A stretch of 64,000 nucleotides of DNA from Pleurocapsa sp. CCALA 161 (GCF_003003995.1 NZ_PVWF01000008.1:1-64000), one strand, 5' to 3'; shown: positions 26,456 through 34,206, counted from the stretch's first letter. The notes: generated by a model not told the origin, from the sequence alone. A program made the numbers and translations.

Positions 26456-27534
26456 GAGTACCAGTTTTATCGCCATTAGGCGAGGCGCTAATGCCTACAA
26501 CCAGCGTGAGAGCAAGGAAATGGATTGCTTCAAAAAAAGCCAAACCAGTGTGGAACGACTTAAATATCTTTTGTGTTCAGCTACTTGTAGAACCAAGTGG
26601 TACTGAAACTCAAGAAATAGTGGCTTCAATCGACCCAGGAAAGATGTTTAGTGGTATAGCAGCAGTCAGCAAAAAAGCTGTATTGTTTGCTGCTCATGTA
26701 GTTCTGCCATTCAAGCGGGTTATCGCTAGAAAACAAGCTCAAAAAATACTGCGTCGTGCCAGACGTGGTAGAAGAATAAATCGAAATATTCCTTTTGCTC
26801 AAAGAGCGCATAGACAAAAAAGATTCAATAACCGAAGAAATCATAAATTACCTCCATCAATTCGAGCCAACCGACAGCTAGAGCTAAGAATTATTCAAGA
26901 ACTAACCAAGCTTTTTCCCGTAACGGAAATAGTTTACGAATACGTTAAAGCACGAGGCAATAAAGGATTTAGTCCAGTTATGGTTGGTCAAAAATGGATG
27001 CTAAAACAATTATCTGACATTGCTCCTACCCATACTTTAGAAGGCTGGCAAACCAGTATTTTAAGGAAGCATTTAGGACTGAAAAAGAACAAAAATGACA
27101 AGTCTATCCAGGATGTAACGACTCACGGCAATGACGCAATTGCCCTCGGTGCGAGTAGGTTTGTTCAATATAAAGCGTTCCATACTTCTAATTCTCGCGG
27201 TCACCATTGGGTTGGTTCGATTCAACTAACTGATGCACCATTTAAAGTGATAGCTCGCCCTCAACTATATAGAAGACAGTTGCATTTTGAGAATCCACAA
27301 AAAGGTGGAATCAGAAAGCGTAAAGGTGGAACGGTTGCACCCTTTGGATTTAGAAGTGGTGATTTAGTTCAAGCCACCAAGGGTAAAAATACTGTCAAAG
27401 GATACATCGGAGGGTATTCAGAAAAGAATAAAGTTGTCAGTTTATATGAAGGTGTTACCTGGAAAAGATTAGGTCAATTCTCTGTCTCAAAAGCCAAATT
27501 ACTTAAGAGGTCAACTGGTCTGTGTATAACGTAA
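26296..27534 (+). CDS. isrB: IsrB-like RNA-guided RuvC protein (IscB family without HNH)
   Basis: The conserved protein starts at about residue 50 of this 412-aa frame. It has a PLMP-like motif (EALMP, 63-67), RuvC-I with Asp113 in SIDPGKMFSGIA, an Arg-rich bridge helix (~145-190), RuvC-II with Glu215 in IVYEYVKA, and RuvC-III with His277 and Asp280 in HGNDAIAL. Only ~60 residues separate RuvC-II and -III, so there is no HNH domain. That defines IsrB, an omega-RNA-guided nickase. The C-terminal FRSGDLVQATKGKN part fits the RNA/target-contacting region. The first ~48 codons coincide with hairpin-rich sequence likely to be omega RNA. The true start may be internal and non-ATG near 26440-26458, or ATG 26296 with AGGGG upstream. 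Confidence 0.85.
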   Translation: MTNTLDSRSTWAKKARFGRGGGWGNPSISNHGVGSEDSVPKSRRPKTALSRKIRVPVLSPLGEALMPTTSVRARKWIASKKAKPVWNDLNIFCVQLLVEPSGTETQEIVASIDPGKMFSGIAAVSKKAVLFAAHVVLPFKRVIARKQAQKILRRARRGRRINRNIPFAQRAHRQKRFNNRRNHKLPPSIRANRQLELRIIQELTKLFPVTEIVYEYVKARGNKGFSPVMVGQKWMLKQLSDIAPTHTLEGWQTSILRKHLGLKKNKNDKSIQDVTTHGNDAIALGASRFVQYKAFHTSNSRGHHWVGSIQLTDAPFKVIARPQLYRRQLHFENPQKGGIRKRKGGTVAPFGFRSGDLVQATKGKNTVKGYIGGYSEKNKVVSLYEGVTWKRLGQFSVSKAKLLKRSTGLCIT

Positions 27535-27538
27535 ACCC

Positions 27539-27596
27539 TGTCGGCGATTCCTCCCTCTCTTCGTCTAAAGACAGAAGAGGGGAATCCTCGCCGTTT
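27539..27596 (+). terminator. Right-end hairpin of the IsrB element / terminator
   Basis: CGGCGATTCCTCCCTCT pairs imperfectly with AGAGGGGAATCCTCGCCG around a small loop, followed by TTTTTTG. It starts a few bases after the IsrB stop. It probably serves both as the IS200/IS605-type right-end structure and as a transcription terminator. Confidence 0.75.
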
Positions 27597-27600
27597 TTTG

Positions 27601-27801
27601 TTGAAATAATTCAAGCCATGCCCAAGTAAACAAAGAGCCAAAAGCTATTAAGTCCAACCCTACATTGATCGAGCCACTGGTAAAAATCAGTGTTAGCAAA
27701 CTAGCTACACCCCAGATAATAATAGGTAAATTCGGTGGTTGAGCAATAACAATATTGCCATTGCTGTCACGGAAGATTTTATCGAACAACGTTTTTTCCA
27801 T
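27601..27801 (-). pseudogene. 5' fragment of a small membrane-protein gene split by the IsrB element
   Basis: The gene starts at ATG 27801 (MEKTLFDKIFRDSNGNIVIA) and encodes 67 native residues with two hydrophobic segments (~25-40 and ~45-64), ending WAWLELFQ at the element. The frame then reads 11 residues of element sequence (QKTARIPLFCL) before a stop at 27565. The truncated 78-aa product lacks the GVNYFRR tail found on the far side at 25988-26074. I recall intact homologues as short cyanobacterial membrane proteins of unknown function. Upstream in-frame ATGs at 27834 and 27852 are less likely starts. Confidence 0.78.
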
Positions 27802-27876
27802 AGTCTTTATTTTGTATTTATCATTTAGTTTCATAGGTAAAAAAAAATACACACGAGCCTAAAGAGAGATTTTTTT

Positions 27877-28458
27877 ATGAATAAGCCAAAAAATTCTTTA
27901 CCGCCCAGCTATTTTGAAGATATGTATCGAGCAAATCCCGATCCTTGGGATTTTGAAACCAGCGATTATGAAGCACAAAAATATCAGACAACTATTAATG
28001 CTCTACCCAAACCTTGCTACAGCAATGCCTTAGAAATAGGTGGCTCGATTGGAGTACTTACGGCTTTACTGGCTCAACGCTGCGACTCTTTACTGTCGAT
28101 TGATGTTTCCTCAATAGCTCAACAAAAAGCGATCGCTCGTTGTCAAGATTTGCCCCAGGTACGCTTTAAAGTTGCCCAAGTGCCACAAGATTATCCTGAA
28201 GAAATGTTCGATTTAACTCTGCTATCTGAGGTTGGTTATTACTTAAGTTGGGACGATCTTAAAACCGCTCAACAGTTAATTATCGAACATCTTCATGTCG
28301 GAGGACATCTTTTGCTGGTTCACTGGACGCTATTTGCTAAAGATTATCCACTTACAGGGGATGAAGTTCACGATTCTTTTTTGCAGCTTAGTCAGTTAAA
28401 ACATTTAAAGGGATTGCGTCAGGAGCGATATCGGCTCGATTTGTTCGAGCGTATTTGA
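27877..28458 (+). CDS. NodS-like SAM-dependent methyltransferase
   Basis: This 193-aa class I methyltransferase begins with the family's PPSYFEDMYRANPDPWDFETS region. SAM motif I reads ALEIGGSIGVLTALLA (~50-65), followed by DVSSIAQQKA and FDLTLLSEVGYYLSWDD. It resembles NodS, an N-methyltransferase acting on deacetylated amino sugars. Adjacency to a PIG-L deacetylase therefore makes sense: deacetylate, then methylate an amine. Its last 54 bp overlap the convergent glycosyltransferase gene. The IsrB insertion separates it from the PIG-L gene. Confidence 0.85.
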   Translation: MNKPKNSLPPSYFEDMYRANPDPWDFETSDYEAQKYQTTINALPKPCYSNALEIGGSIGVLTALLAQRCDSLLSIDVSSIAQQKAIARCQDLPQVRFKVAQVPQDYPEEMFDLTLLSEVGYYLSWDDLKTAQQLIIEHLHVGGHLLLVHWTLFAKDYPLTGDEVHDSFLQLSQLKHLKGLRQERYRLDLFERI

Positions 28459-29673
28459 ACTCAAATAATAGCGATTTAAATGACTGTGATTAACTAAAAG
28501 CTGTAAATCGGCGACGGCTTGAGCAAGAGGGGTCTTTTCTGCGTATTGCTCGTAGGGAACGGCATTTTGTTCCTGATCTTGGCTAATTTGCTCGATGGCT
28601 TTGCCAAAGGTAGGCGATCGCCAGATAATTTCTGCTAATACATCTCTCTCCATACCCAACTTTTGAGCCATAAGAATCATTTTAATTGAATTATTTGCTC
28701 TGGTTTGCCACAGATAACGTAGCTGGCGGCGCAGATGAAACCGAGTTTCAATGGTCAAAGCCGATTCAACCCATAAACACTGCTGCTCTTTGCCCATTAT
28801 CTTTAACTCAGATAATCGATCTGCTAACCCCGCTTTTGCCCTACCTATTGCTCTTGCACTAGTAACCACCCGCACTGCTGGACTATGGCGAAAACGAGCA
28901 TCGATGCGCATTAAAGCATTATAAAGAGCTACATCCTCAGAAGAAGGTAAAGGCGGTAAACCGCCAACCCGATCATATATTTGGGCAGTGACGGCAAAAC
29001 TTGCACCATAGTGACAATGGTGTCGGGGAAGCGAGTCAAAACTAGGATCGATTGCAGCTTCTAACTGTGAAGTTAAATAGTCATAGCGGATGCAGCGCAG
29101 AAAAGATAGTCTAGTAGTTTGGTCGAGTTTATTTCTTTCTGTACTGTTGGTAATAATTCGACCGCCTACAGCATCAGCCCCAGCTTCAATTTCTGCCAAA
29201 GTTGCAGCAATCCAAGTAGAAGCAACCCTTGTATCGCCGTCGGTTGAAGCAATTACCCCCCTACCATATCCGAGTAATTGGAATCGTCTATAAGCTTCAT
29301 CCATTAAAAGTTTGCGTACCCAACCAACGTGAGCGCGATCGCTTTGGATCTTTTTGTCTACCAGATGAAGTATTAGATTTGGGTGATTTCGCGCAAACTG
29401 TCTAATTATTTCGACAGAATTATCGGTACAGTTATTAGCTAAAACAATAATTTCATAACAGTTTTTGTTTAATGGTCTACCTGTTAAGTCAACTTGATTT
29501 GTTAACGCCAGTAAAGCCGCTTGAATATTTTCCGCTTCATTACGCACAGGAATAATTACACAAACTTTACAGCTAATCAAAGGTAATCGAGCGACCAACG
29601 GTTTTAAACAAATACTATTATTTGTTCGTTTTATTTTTACCGTAGGTCGATTTACCAAAGTAATTTGCAACAT
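28405..29673 (-). CDS. Glycosyltransferase family 2
   Basis: This 422-aa GT-A enzyme has VCVIIPVRNEAENIQAAL near residue 37, an ASTDGDTRV DxD-type segment near 142 and SSEDVALYNAL near 243. The C-terminal ~130 residues are helical. It belongs functionally with the acyl-CoA dehydrogenase, PIG-L and NodS-like genes, a combination that recurs in bacterial genomes as I recall. It is transcribed towards them, with 54 bp of 3' overlap with the methyltransferase gene. The sugar donor and acceptor are unknown. Confidence 0.85.
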   Translation of the reverse strand: MLQITLVNRPTVKIKRTNNSICLKPLVARLPLISCKVCVIIPVRNEAENIQAALLALTNQVDLTGRPLNKNCYEIIVLANNCTDNSVEIIRQFARNHPNLILHLVDKKIQSDRAHVGWVRKLLMDEAYRRFQLLGYGRGVIASTDGDTRVASTWIAATLAEIEAGADAVGGRIITNSTERNKLDQTTRLSFLRCIRYDYLTSQLEAAIDPSFDSLPRHHCHYGASFAVTAQIYDRVGGLPPLPSSEDVALYNALMRIDARFRHSPAVRVVTSARAIGRAKAGLADRLSELKIMGKEQQCLWVESALTIETRFHLRRQLRYLWQTRANNSIKMILMAQKLGMERDVLAEIIWRSPTFGKAIEQISQDQEQNAVPYEQYAEKTPLAQAVADLQLLVNHSHLNRYYLSSNTLEQIEPISLLTQSL

Positions 29674-29819
29674 TTAATTACATTATTCAGATATATATGT
29701 AGTGAGATACTTATATCTTTGCCAATTTAAATATTGTTTTGCTCATCACAAAGACGGAATTAAAAATTTTTTTTAGCCTCAAAATACTATATAAATAAGT
29801 AGATGTTTTTTTAATTTGT

Positions 29820-29859
29820 TTGATCTCAATTACTCAAATCTTTGAGTAATTAAGATCAA
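29820..29859. repeat. Long hairpin bordering the recF duplicate
   Basis: Two 17-bp arms (TTGATCTCAATTACTCA and TGAGTAATTAAGATCAA) pair with one mismatch around a 6-base loop. The hairpin ends one base before the recF-like fragment begins at 29861. The rest of 29674-29819 is AT-rich with no gene. Confidence 0.8.
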
Positions 29860-29860
29860 C

Positions 29861-30066
29861 TGCTGAAACAGCGCAATGCTTTAACTTAAAAAAATTCGTC
29901 AAGTCAAACAAGAAAACGAGTTTATCGAACTGACGACATTTGAATCGCAGCTAATGTTAGAAGTATTCGGCGATCGCGTTTAAACCATGACTGGATCAAA
30001 AATTCCCAAATTTTGGCAGTAGAAGCAGGCAAGATCAGCGAAGTTTTATTGAATTAAAATGTAACG
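29861..30066 (+). pseudogene. Deleted duplicate fragment of recF
   Basis: 29861-29953 matches recF at 23112-23204 (CTGAAACAGCGCAATGCTTT and the KKIRQV..QENE..ELTTFE region). 29955-30066 matches recF from ~23655 to its stop and beyond (GGATCAAAAATTCCCAAATT through the stop and AAAATG(C/T)AAC). About 450 bp between the two parts and a further ~33 bp near the end are missing. Frameshifts are present, so it is not translated. The copy includes recF 3' flanking bases, so it arose by DNA duplication. Confidence 0.85.
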
Positions 30067-30070
30067 TATA

Positions 30071-30568
30071 ATGAACACAGAAATAGAACGCAAATATTTG
30101 GTTAAGAAGCCAGTTTGGCGATCGCATAAACAATTGCTTGAAAGTCAGTTTCCAGATATCGGTGTAAAATACTCTCAAGGGTATATACCAACTAGCAATG
30201 GTACAACTGTAAGACTTAGAATAGTTGGGAAGCAGGGTTATCTGACGATCAAAAGTACAGCGGTGGGCTATAGTCGCGCTGAATTTGAGTATTTGATTCC
30301 TGTAGGTGACGCTCAAGAGATGCTCAATAATCTTTGTCTTAAACCATTAATTGAAAAGTTTAGATACAAAATCAAGATAGATAATTTGACTTGGGAAGTT
30401 GATGAATTTTTGGGAGAAAATGCTGGCTTGATTATTGCCGAAGTAGAATTAGAAAATGAGCATCAGAAAATTAATCTTCCTTCCTGGATTGACCGAGAAG
30501 TTAAGGATAAAAAATATTTTAATTCTTATCTAGTCAAGCATCCCTACAGTAAGTGGGAAGAAAAATAA
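30071..30568 (+). CDS. CYTH domain protein (triphosphatase-like)
   Basis: This 165-aa protein begins MNTEIERKYLV, the ExExK signature of CYTH tunnel-fold enzymes. Alternating basic and acidic strands follow (TVRLRIVGKQGYLTIK, EFEYLIP, WEVDEFLGENAGLIIAEVELE). Such proteins hydrolyse inorganic triphosphate or related compounds with a divalent metal. It starts 4 bp after the recF remnant, without a clear ribosome binding site, and ends just before a heptamer array. Confidence 0.88.
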   Translation: MNTEIERKYLVKKPVWRSHKQLLESQFPDIGVKYSQGYIPTSNGTTVRLRIVGKQGYLTIKSTAVGYSRAEFEYLIPVGDAQEMLNNLCLKPLIEKFRYKIKIDNLTWEVDEFLGENAGLIIAEVELENEHQKINLPSWIDREVKDKKYFNSYLVKHPYSKWEEK

Positions 30569-30607
30569 TTGCCCATTGCTTATTGCTTATTGTTCACTAC
30601 TCATTGC
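30569..30607. repeat. Degenerate TTGCTCAT/TTGCTTAT heptamer array
   Basis: Roughly five 7-bp units (CATTGCT, TATTGCT, TATTGTT and similar) fill the gap between the CYTH stop and the ATG at 30608. Read in frame they would add 13 spurious residues to the next protein. Confidence 0.7.
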
Positions 30608-31216
30608 ATGACCGAAACTCTAATTATTTTTAGTCGCTATCCTGAGCCTGGCAAGACGAAAACTAGGATGATTCCTGCTTTGGGTGCTTTGGGTGCTGCA
30701 AAATTACAGCGAAAAATGACAGAGCATACTTTAAAAACGGCGATCGCCTTAAAATTATTTCGAAATATAGCGATTGAGGTTCACTTCGCAGGGGGTGATA
30801 TCCAATCCATGAAAGAATGGTTAAAAGAAGACTGTGATTATATTCCTCAAGCTTCAGGGGATCTGGGAGATAAAATGCGATCGGCTTTTGAGCGGGCTTT
30901 TGGATTAGGTAATGAACGAGTCGCGATCATTGGTATTGACTGCCCTGATATTGACCAAGTCATACTCAGCAAAGCATTTGACTCTTTACAAGCCCATGAT
31001 TTAGTTTTGGGTGTAGCAGAAGATGGGGGATATTATTTAATTGGCTTGAATCGTCCTATTTCTCAGCTTTTTCAGAATATTACTTGGGGAACAGAACAGG
31101 TCTTAAACCAAACTAAAAATATTGCTCAACAACTAAAACTAGATGTGCATTACTTACCTACTTTAGCTGATGTTGATCGTCCCGAAGATCTCAAAATTTG
31201 GCAGCAATACACTTAA
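30608..31216 (+). CDS. TIGR04282 family glycosyltransferase (DUF2064)
   Basis: With the ATG at 30608 the protein is 202 aa and begins MTETLIIFSRYPEPGKTKTR, the nucleotide-binding start of this small GT-A family. IIGIDCPDID and VLGVAEDGGYYLIGL follow. Family members were named for an arsenosugar-biosynthesis association, but most have no demonstrated substrate. It forms a short plus-strand unit with the CYTH gene. Confidence 0.82.
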   Translation: MTETLIIFSRYPEPGKTKTRMIPALGALGAAKLQRKMTEHTLKTAIALKLFRNIAIEVHFAGGDIQSMKEWLKEDCDYIPQASGDLGDKMRSAFERAFGLGNERVAIIGIDCPDIDQVILSKAFDSLQAHDLVLGVAEDGGYYLIGLNRPISQLFQNITWGTEQVLNQTKNIAQQLKLDVHYLPTLADVDRPEDLKIWQQYT

Positions 31217-31356
31217 TTTAGTATGGTAAATACAAAATTTTGTTTCCAAATAACAGGCGCATAACAAACTGGTAGTTAAGGGTAACATCATGTCCCCGAA
31301 GCGAAAGGGATAATATTGCAACCATGTTCCCTGATGGTCAAAAAAAGCGATCGCAG

Positions 31357-31677
31357 ATGAAAATTGCCATTATCACATCTTGTTTCCTACCAATTATTGA
31401 TGGCGTAACAGTTAGTGGATTGCAAAGATTAAAAAGATTGAGTAAATGGGGGCATGAAGTTATTTTATTCTGTCCTGATTACAGTGGTTTAAAAGTAGAT
31501 TATCCTAACTGGCGAGATTATACGGGAAATATTTTACCTGGAGTTAAAGTTATTAATTTAGCTAGTGATTCTTTTGTCGGATTAGATTATGAACCCAATG
31601 TTAATAGAAATTCTTATCAAACAGTTTTAAAAAAATTAGCAGAATTTCAACTCTTAGTTAATCCTGAATATAATTAA
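31357..31677 (+). pseudogene. Truncated family 4 glycosyltransferase (N-terminal fragment)
   Basis: The frame from ATG 31357 encodes MKIAIITSCFLPIIDGVTVS, the typical N-terminal Rossmann part of GT4 enzymes such as SqdX-like transferases. It continues ILFCPDYSGLKVDYPNW and stops after ~106 residues. Full-length relatives have ~350-400 aa, so the catalytic C-terminal domain is absent. The sequence after the stop is the convergent end of the next gene. An in-frame ATG at 31324 would add 11 residues. It is likely a dead remnant. Confidence 0.65.
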
Positions 31678-31694
31678 GTGATGCCTATCTAGTC

Positions 31695-32897
31695 TTAGGA
31701 ATTATCAGTTGTGCGCCAACTGAGTTTAAGATTAAACCAAAAATTCCAAAAAGTAACAGTAGCGATCGCGATAATATTGGCAAGATATTCATTCATATTC
31801 AGAAGATTATAAAGAAGATTTAGTACTAAAATATTTAACACCAAACCTGAAAGACAAATCACATTAAACTTCAGAAATCTTCTAAATGTTTTGATTCTGC
31901 CTTTTTGATGCTTAGAAAAATCTCTAAAAGTCCAGCGATCGTTCCAAAAGAAGTTATTAACTATTGCTACTTCTGCTGCCAAAATTGCACTACGTGTTAA
32001 TCCCAAACCGACATATTCCCGTAATAAATAGAGAATAAACATATTCACAAACACACCACTAACACCTGAAATCCCAAAGCGAATAAAACGTCTAATTTGC
32101 CATAAATCTAAGCGCAAACGGATTAAATGCTGAATATATTCTAAATATTGCTGCCACGTAACTTTACTATTTCCCGTTTTTCTCTCTTGAAAGACATAAC
32201 CTACTTCCCCAATCCAGCGAATTCTACTTCTAGCTATAACTTCAATTAAAATCTTGTAGCCTGACGGTTTTAAAGATTGATCAATTAAAACCTCACGGCG
32301 CAGCATAAAATATCCACTCATCGGATCACTGAGACGACCAACCACTTCGGGAAGAATAATCAACCCTAACATTTGCGCACCACGAGAGAGAAAACGACGC
32401 AGAATATTCCACTCACTAACTCCTCCAGAATCGACATTGCGACTAGCAACAGCTAAGTCAGCCCCTTTTTCCATCTTCTGCCACAGTTTTATCAAGATAT
32501 GGGGAGGATGTTGTAAATCAGCATCAATTACCCCTAAGATTTCACCCCTTGCTACTTGCCATCCTCGAATTATCGCTGTAGCCAGTCCTTTTTCGACATC
32601 TCGGCGTATTACTTTTAATTGGGTATATTGGGCAGTTAATTCTAACGCTAATTTCCAGGTTTGATCTGGGCTATTGTCGTCAACAACTATCAGTTCATAT
32701 TCTTTTGGTAGAATCTTATCTAGAAGTTGAACCAAAATTGGAATTAACTGTTGAATATTTTTTCCCTCATTGTAGGTAGGAATAATCAGGGAAAACTTCA
32801 GTGGTTTAAGGTCTAGTTCTCTACTCACTGGTAAGCTGGAAATTTTTAACAAACCAGTAGATTGAGGAATAAGATTTTGATGGGTTGTATTTCGCAT
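31695..32897 (-). CDS. Polyprenol-phosphate sugar synthase (DPM-type GT2) fused to GtrA domain
   Basis: Residues ~30-270 are a GT2 domain like dolichol-phosphate mannose synthase: KFSLIIPTYNEGKNI, VVDDNSPDQTW, GVIDADLQHPP, and the DPM-type RLSDPMSGYFMLRRE. Residues ~270-395 are a GtrA-like four-helix membrane domain (FIRFGISGVSGVFVNMF, ILAAEVAIVNNFFWNDRWTF). Such fusions make and flip polyprenyl-phosphate sugars for glycans or lipids. An inverted repeat AGAGCAA/TTGCTCT at 32899-32924 lies directly before its start and could be a regulatory site. Confidence 0.88.
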   Translation of the reverse strand: MRNTTHQNLIPQSTGLLKISSLPVSRELDLKPLKFSLIIPTYNEGKNIQQLIPILVQLLDKILPKEYELIVVDDNSPDQTWKLALELTAQYTQLKVIRRDVEKGLATAIIRGWQVARGEILGVIDADLQHPPHILIKLWQKMEKGADLAVASRNVDSGGVSEWNILRRFLSRGAQMLGLIILPEVVGRLSDPMSGYFMLRREVLIDQSLKPSGYKILIEVIARSRIRWIGEVGYVFQERKTGNSKVTWQQYLEYIQHLIRLRLDLWQIRRFIRFGISGVSGVFVNMFILYLLREYVGLGLTRSAILAAEVAIVNNFFWNDRWTFRDFSKHQKGRIKTFRRFLKFNVICLSGLVLNILVLNLLYNLLNMNEYLANIIAIATVTFWNFWFNLKLSWRTTDNS

Positions 32898-33417
32898 TAG
32901 AGCAAGTATAATATTTTTTGCTCTATTGAAAAGATACTACTTTCGTTTTCATTTAATTTTAACTTTACACAAATTAATGTTTATTCATGTGGTACTTTAT
33001 CAACTAAAGAAACAATATTTTATCTTTAGATTAAGATAACGTTATCAATTAATAATTAATAATTATTTTACTTGATTGAGTTCTTCTTTAAAATATTTAA
33101 TCTCCAAAAAAAAATCCTCTTGTGAATTAATAATTAGTTTGGTCAACATAATCAAATCTTAATTAAAAATTTAACTTAAATTTACTTTTAACTGAGAATC
33201 TAATTACTTACGCCTTCTATATTTTAGATGTTTCTGGTTACTAGAAAATTATATTTTTAACTTAGGGGATTTTAATGATTTGCAAGATTAGGGTAAGACT
33301 AAAATAATTTCTCAGCAGCATAATAGAATGATTAATACTAATTTTTTTCTGTAGTTGTTTCTTTTTTTGCCCATATTTATAACTAATTTTTGAGCTTAAA
33401 CTAAGAAGAGCAAAACA
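32898..33417. other. 520-bp AT-rich intergenic region
   Basis: No gene is visible in this gap between two divergent genes. It must hold both promoters. Visible features are the AGAGCAA/TTGCTCT inverted repeat at 32899-32924, a TCAATTAATAATTAATAATTA run near 33050, and long A and T tracts. No heptamer array or RNA gene is seen. Confidence 0.6.
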
Positions 33418-34206
33418 ATGCCATTTTTAACGATAAAAGGTGTTTTCAACCCCCAAAGTGGAATTCCAGATGGCGATTCAGTCAGATTTTTGGCAGATGA
33501 TGACTCTTTATTTGACCGTTTAGAAGGACAAATTGAATTTAAGTCGGATGGTGAAGTTCAACTACGCTATGAGGGAATAGATGCGCTAGAAAAAGCAGCT
33601 ATCAAACCTTTCTCCTCTGATGCCACAAAACGTAATCTTAAGCTACTGGGTGGAGAAGAAAATGGACAACCAGGTTATATTCTGTCTAACCAAATTGAGA
33701 AAAATGGTAGACCTGTTTGTTTTGTTTTTACGGGCGATCCAGACGATCCAGACGGGTCAGAGATTATTTTAGAAGCAGAAAAACTACAAAAAAGCGTTAA
33801 TTATCAGCTATTAGCAGAAGGTTTTGTATATCCACTGTTTTACGACACCCTATATCAAGAATTGCGCGATCGCCTGGTTGAAGCCGTGGAAACTGCCAGG
33901 CAAGAAAAGCTAGGAATATGGACAGAGGATGCATCGAATCAAGGATTTACTGTTAAACCACAAGTTAACCTCGCTAAGCTAGAACCAATTTTTCCCAAAC
34001 TATGGCGACGACTAGAAACCTTTTACCGTCGTCCGTCGAATCAGGATAAGACTGTGGAACAATTTTTAGAATCTCTCGCCCAAGGAAGCGATCGCCTCTT
34101 CACCATTCCCGATCAGCGATGGATTAAGTTTTCTACAGCCTTGGAAGCGAAGGGCAACAAGCTCAAGCTGAAATATAAACCAGAAGAGATGATTTTCCGC
34201 AGTTAG
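33418..34206 (+). CDS. SNase-like (thermonuclease fold) protein
   Basis: This 262-aa protein has a PDGDSVRFLADD start and VQLRYEGIDALEKAA, matching the R...E catalytic strand of staphylococcal nuclease-like domains. Later LLAEGFVYPLFYDTLYQELRDRLVEAVETARQEKLGIW corresponds to the domain's C-terminal helices. Residues ~190-262 form an extra region without a recognised domain. There is no signal peptide. Nuclease activity is plausible, but the substrate is unknown. Confidence 0.72.
   Translation: MPFLTIKGVFNPQSGIPDGDSVRFLADDDSLFDRLEGQIEFKSDGEVQLRYEGIDALEKAAIKPFSSDATKRNLKLLGGEENGQPGYILSNQIEKNGRPVCFVFTGDPDDPDGSEIILEAEKLQKSVNYQLLAEGFVYPLFYDTLYQELRDRLVEAVETARQEKLGIWTEDASNQGFTVKPQVNLAKLEPIFPKLWRRLETFYRRPSNQDKTVEQFLESLAQGSDRLFTIPDQRWIKFSTALEAKGNKLKLKYKPEEMIFRS

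Larger units (their letters stand above)
26075..27600 (+). mobile_element. IS200/IS605-like IsrB element, non-autonomous
   Basis: Its boundaries (within ~3 bp) come from the interrupted gene: the left flank ends AACCCC at 26074 and the right flank begins TTGAAATAAT at 27601. No target duplication is visible, as expected for IS200/IS605. The left end has a foldback (CTCATGACGC/GCGTACATGAG, 26087-26110). The right end has a long hairpin (27541-27593). The only gene is the IsrB-like ORF. There is no Y1 transposase, so it would need TnpA in trans. Confidence 0.8.

Noticed and set aside
26075-27600. IscB with HNH nuclease
   Set aside because: There is no HNH domain between RuvC-II (Glu215) and RuvC-III (His277/Asp280); the spacing fits IsrB.
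30035-30316. Minus-strand frame across the recF remnant and CYTH gene
   Set aside because: The CYTH gene on the plus strand has a clear EIERK signature; the antisense frame shows none.
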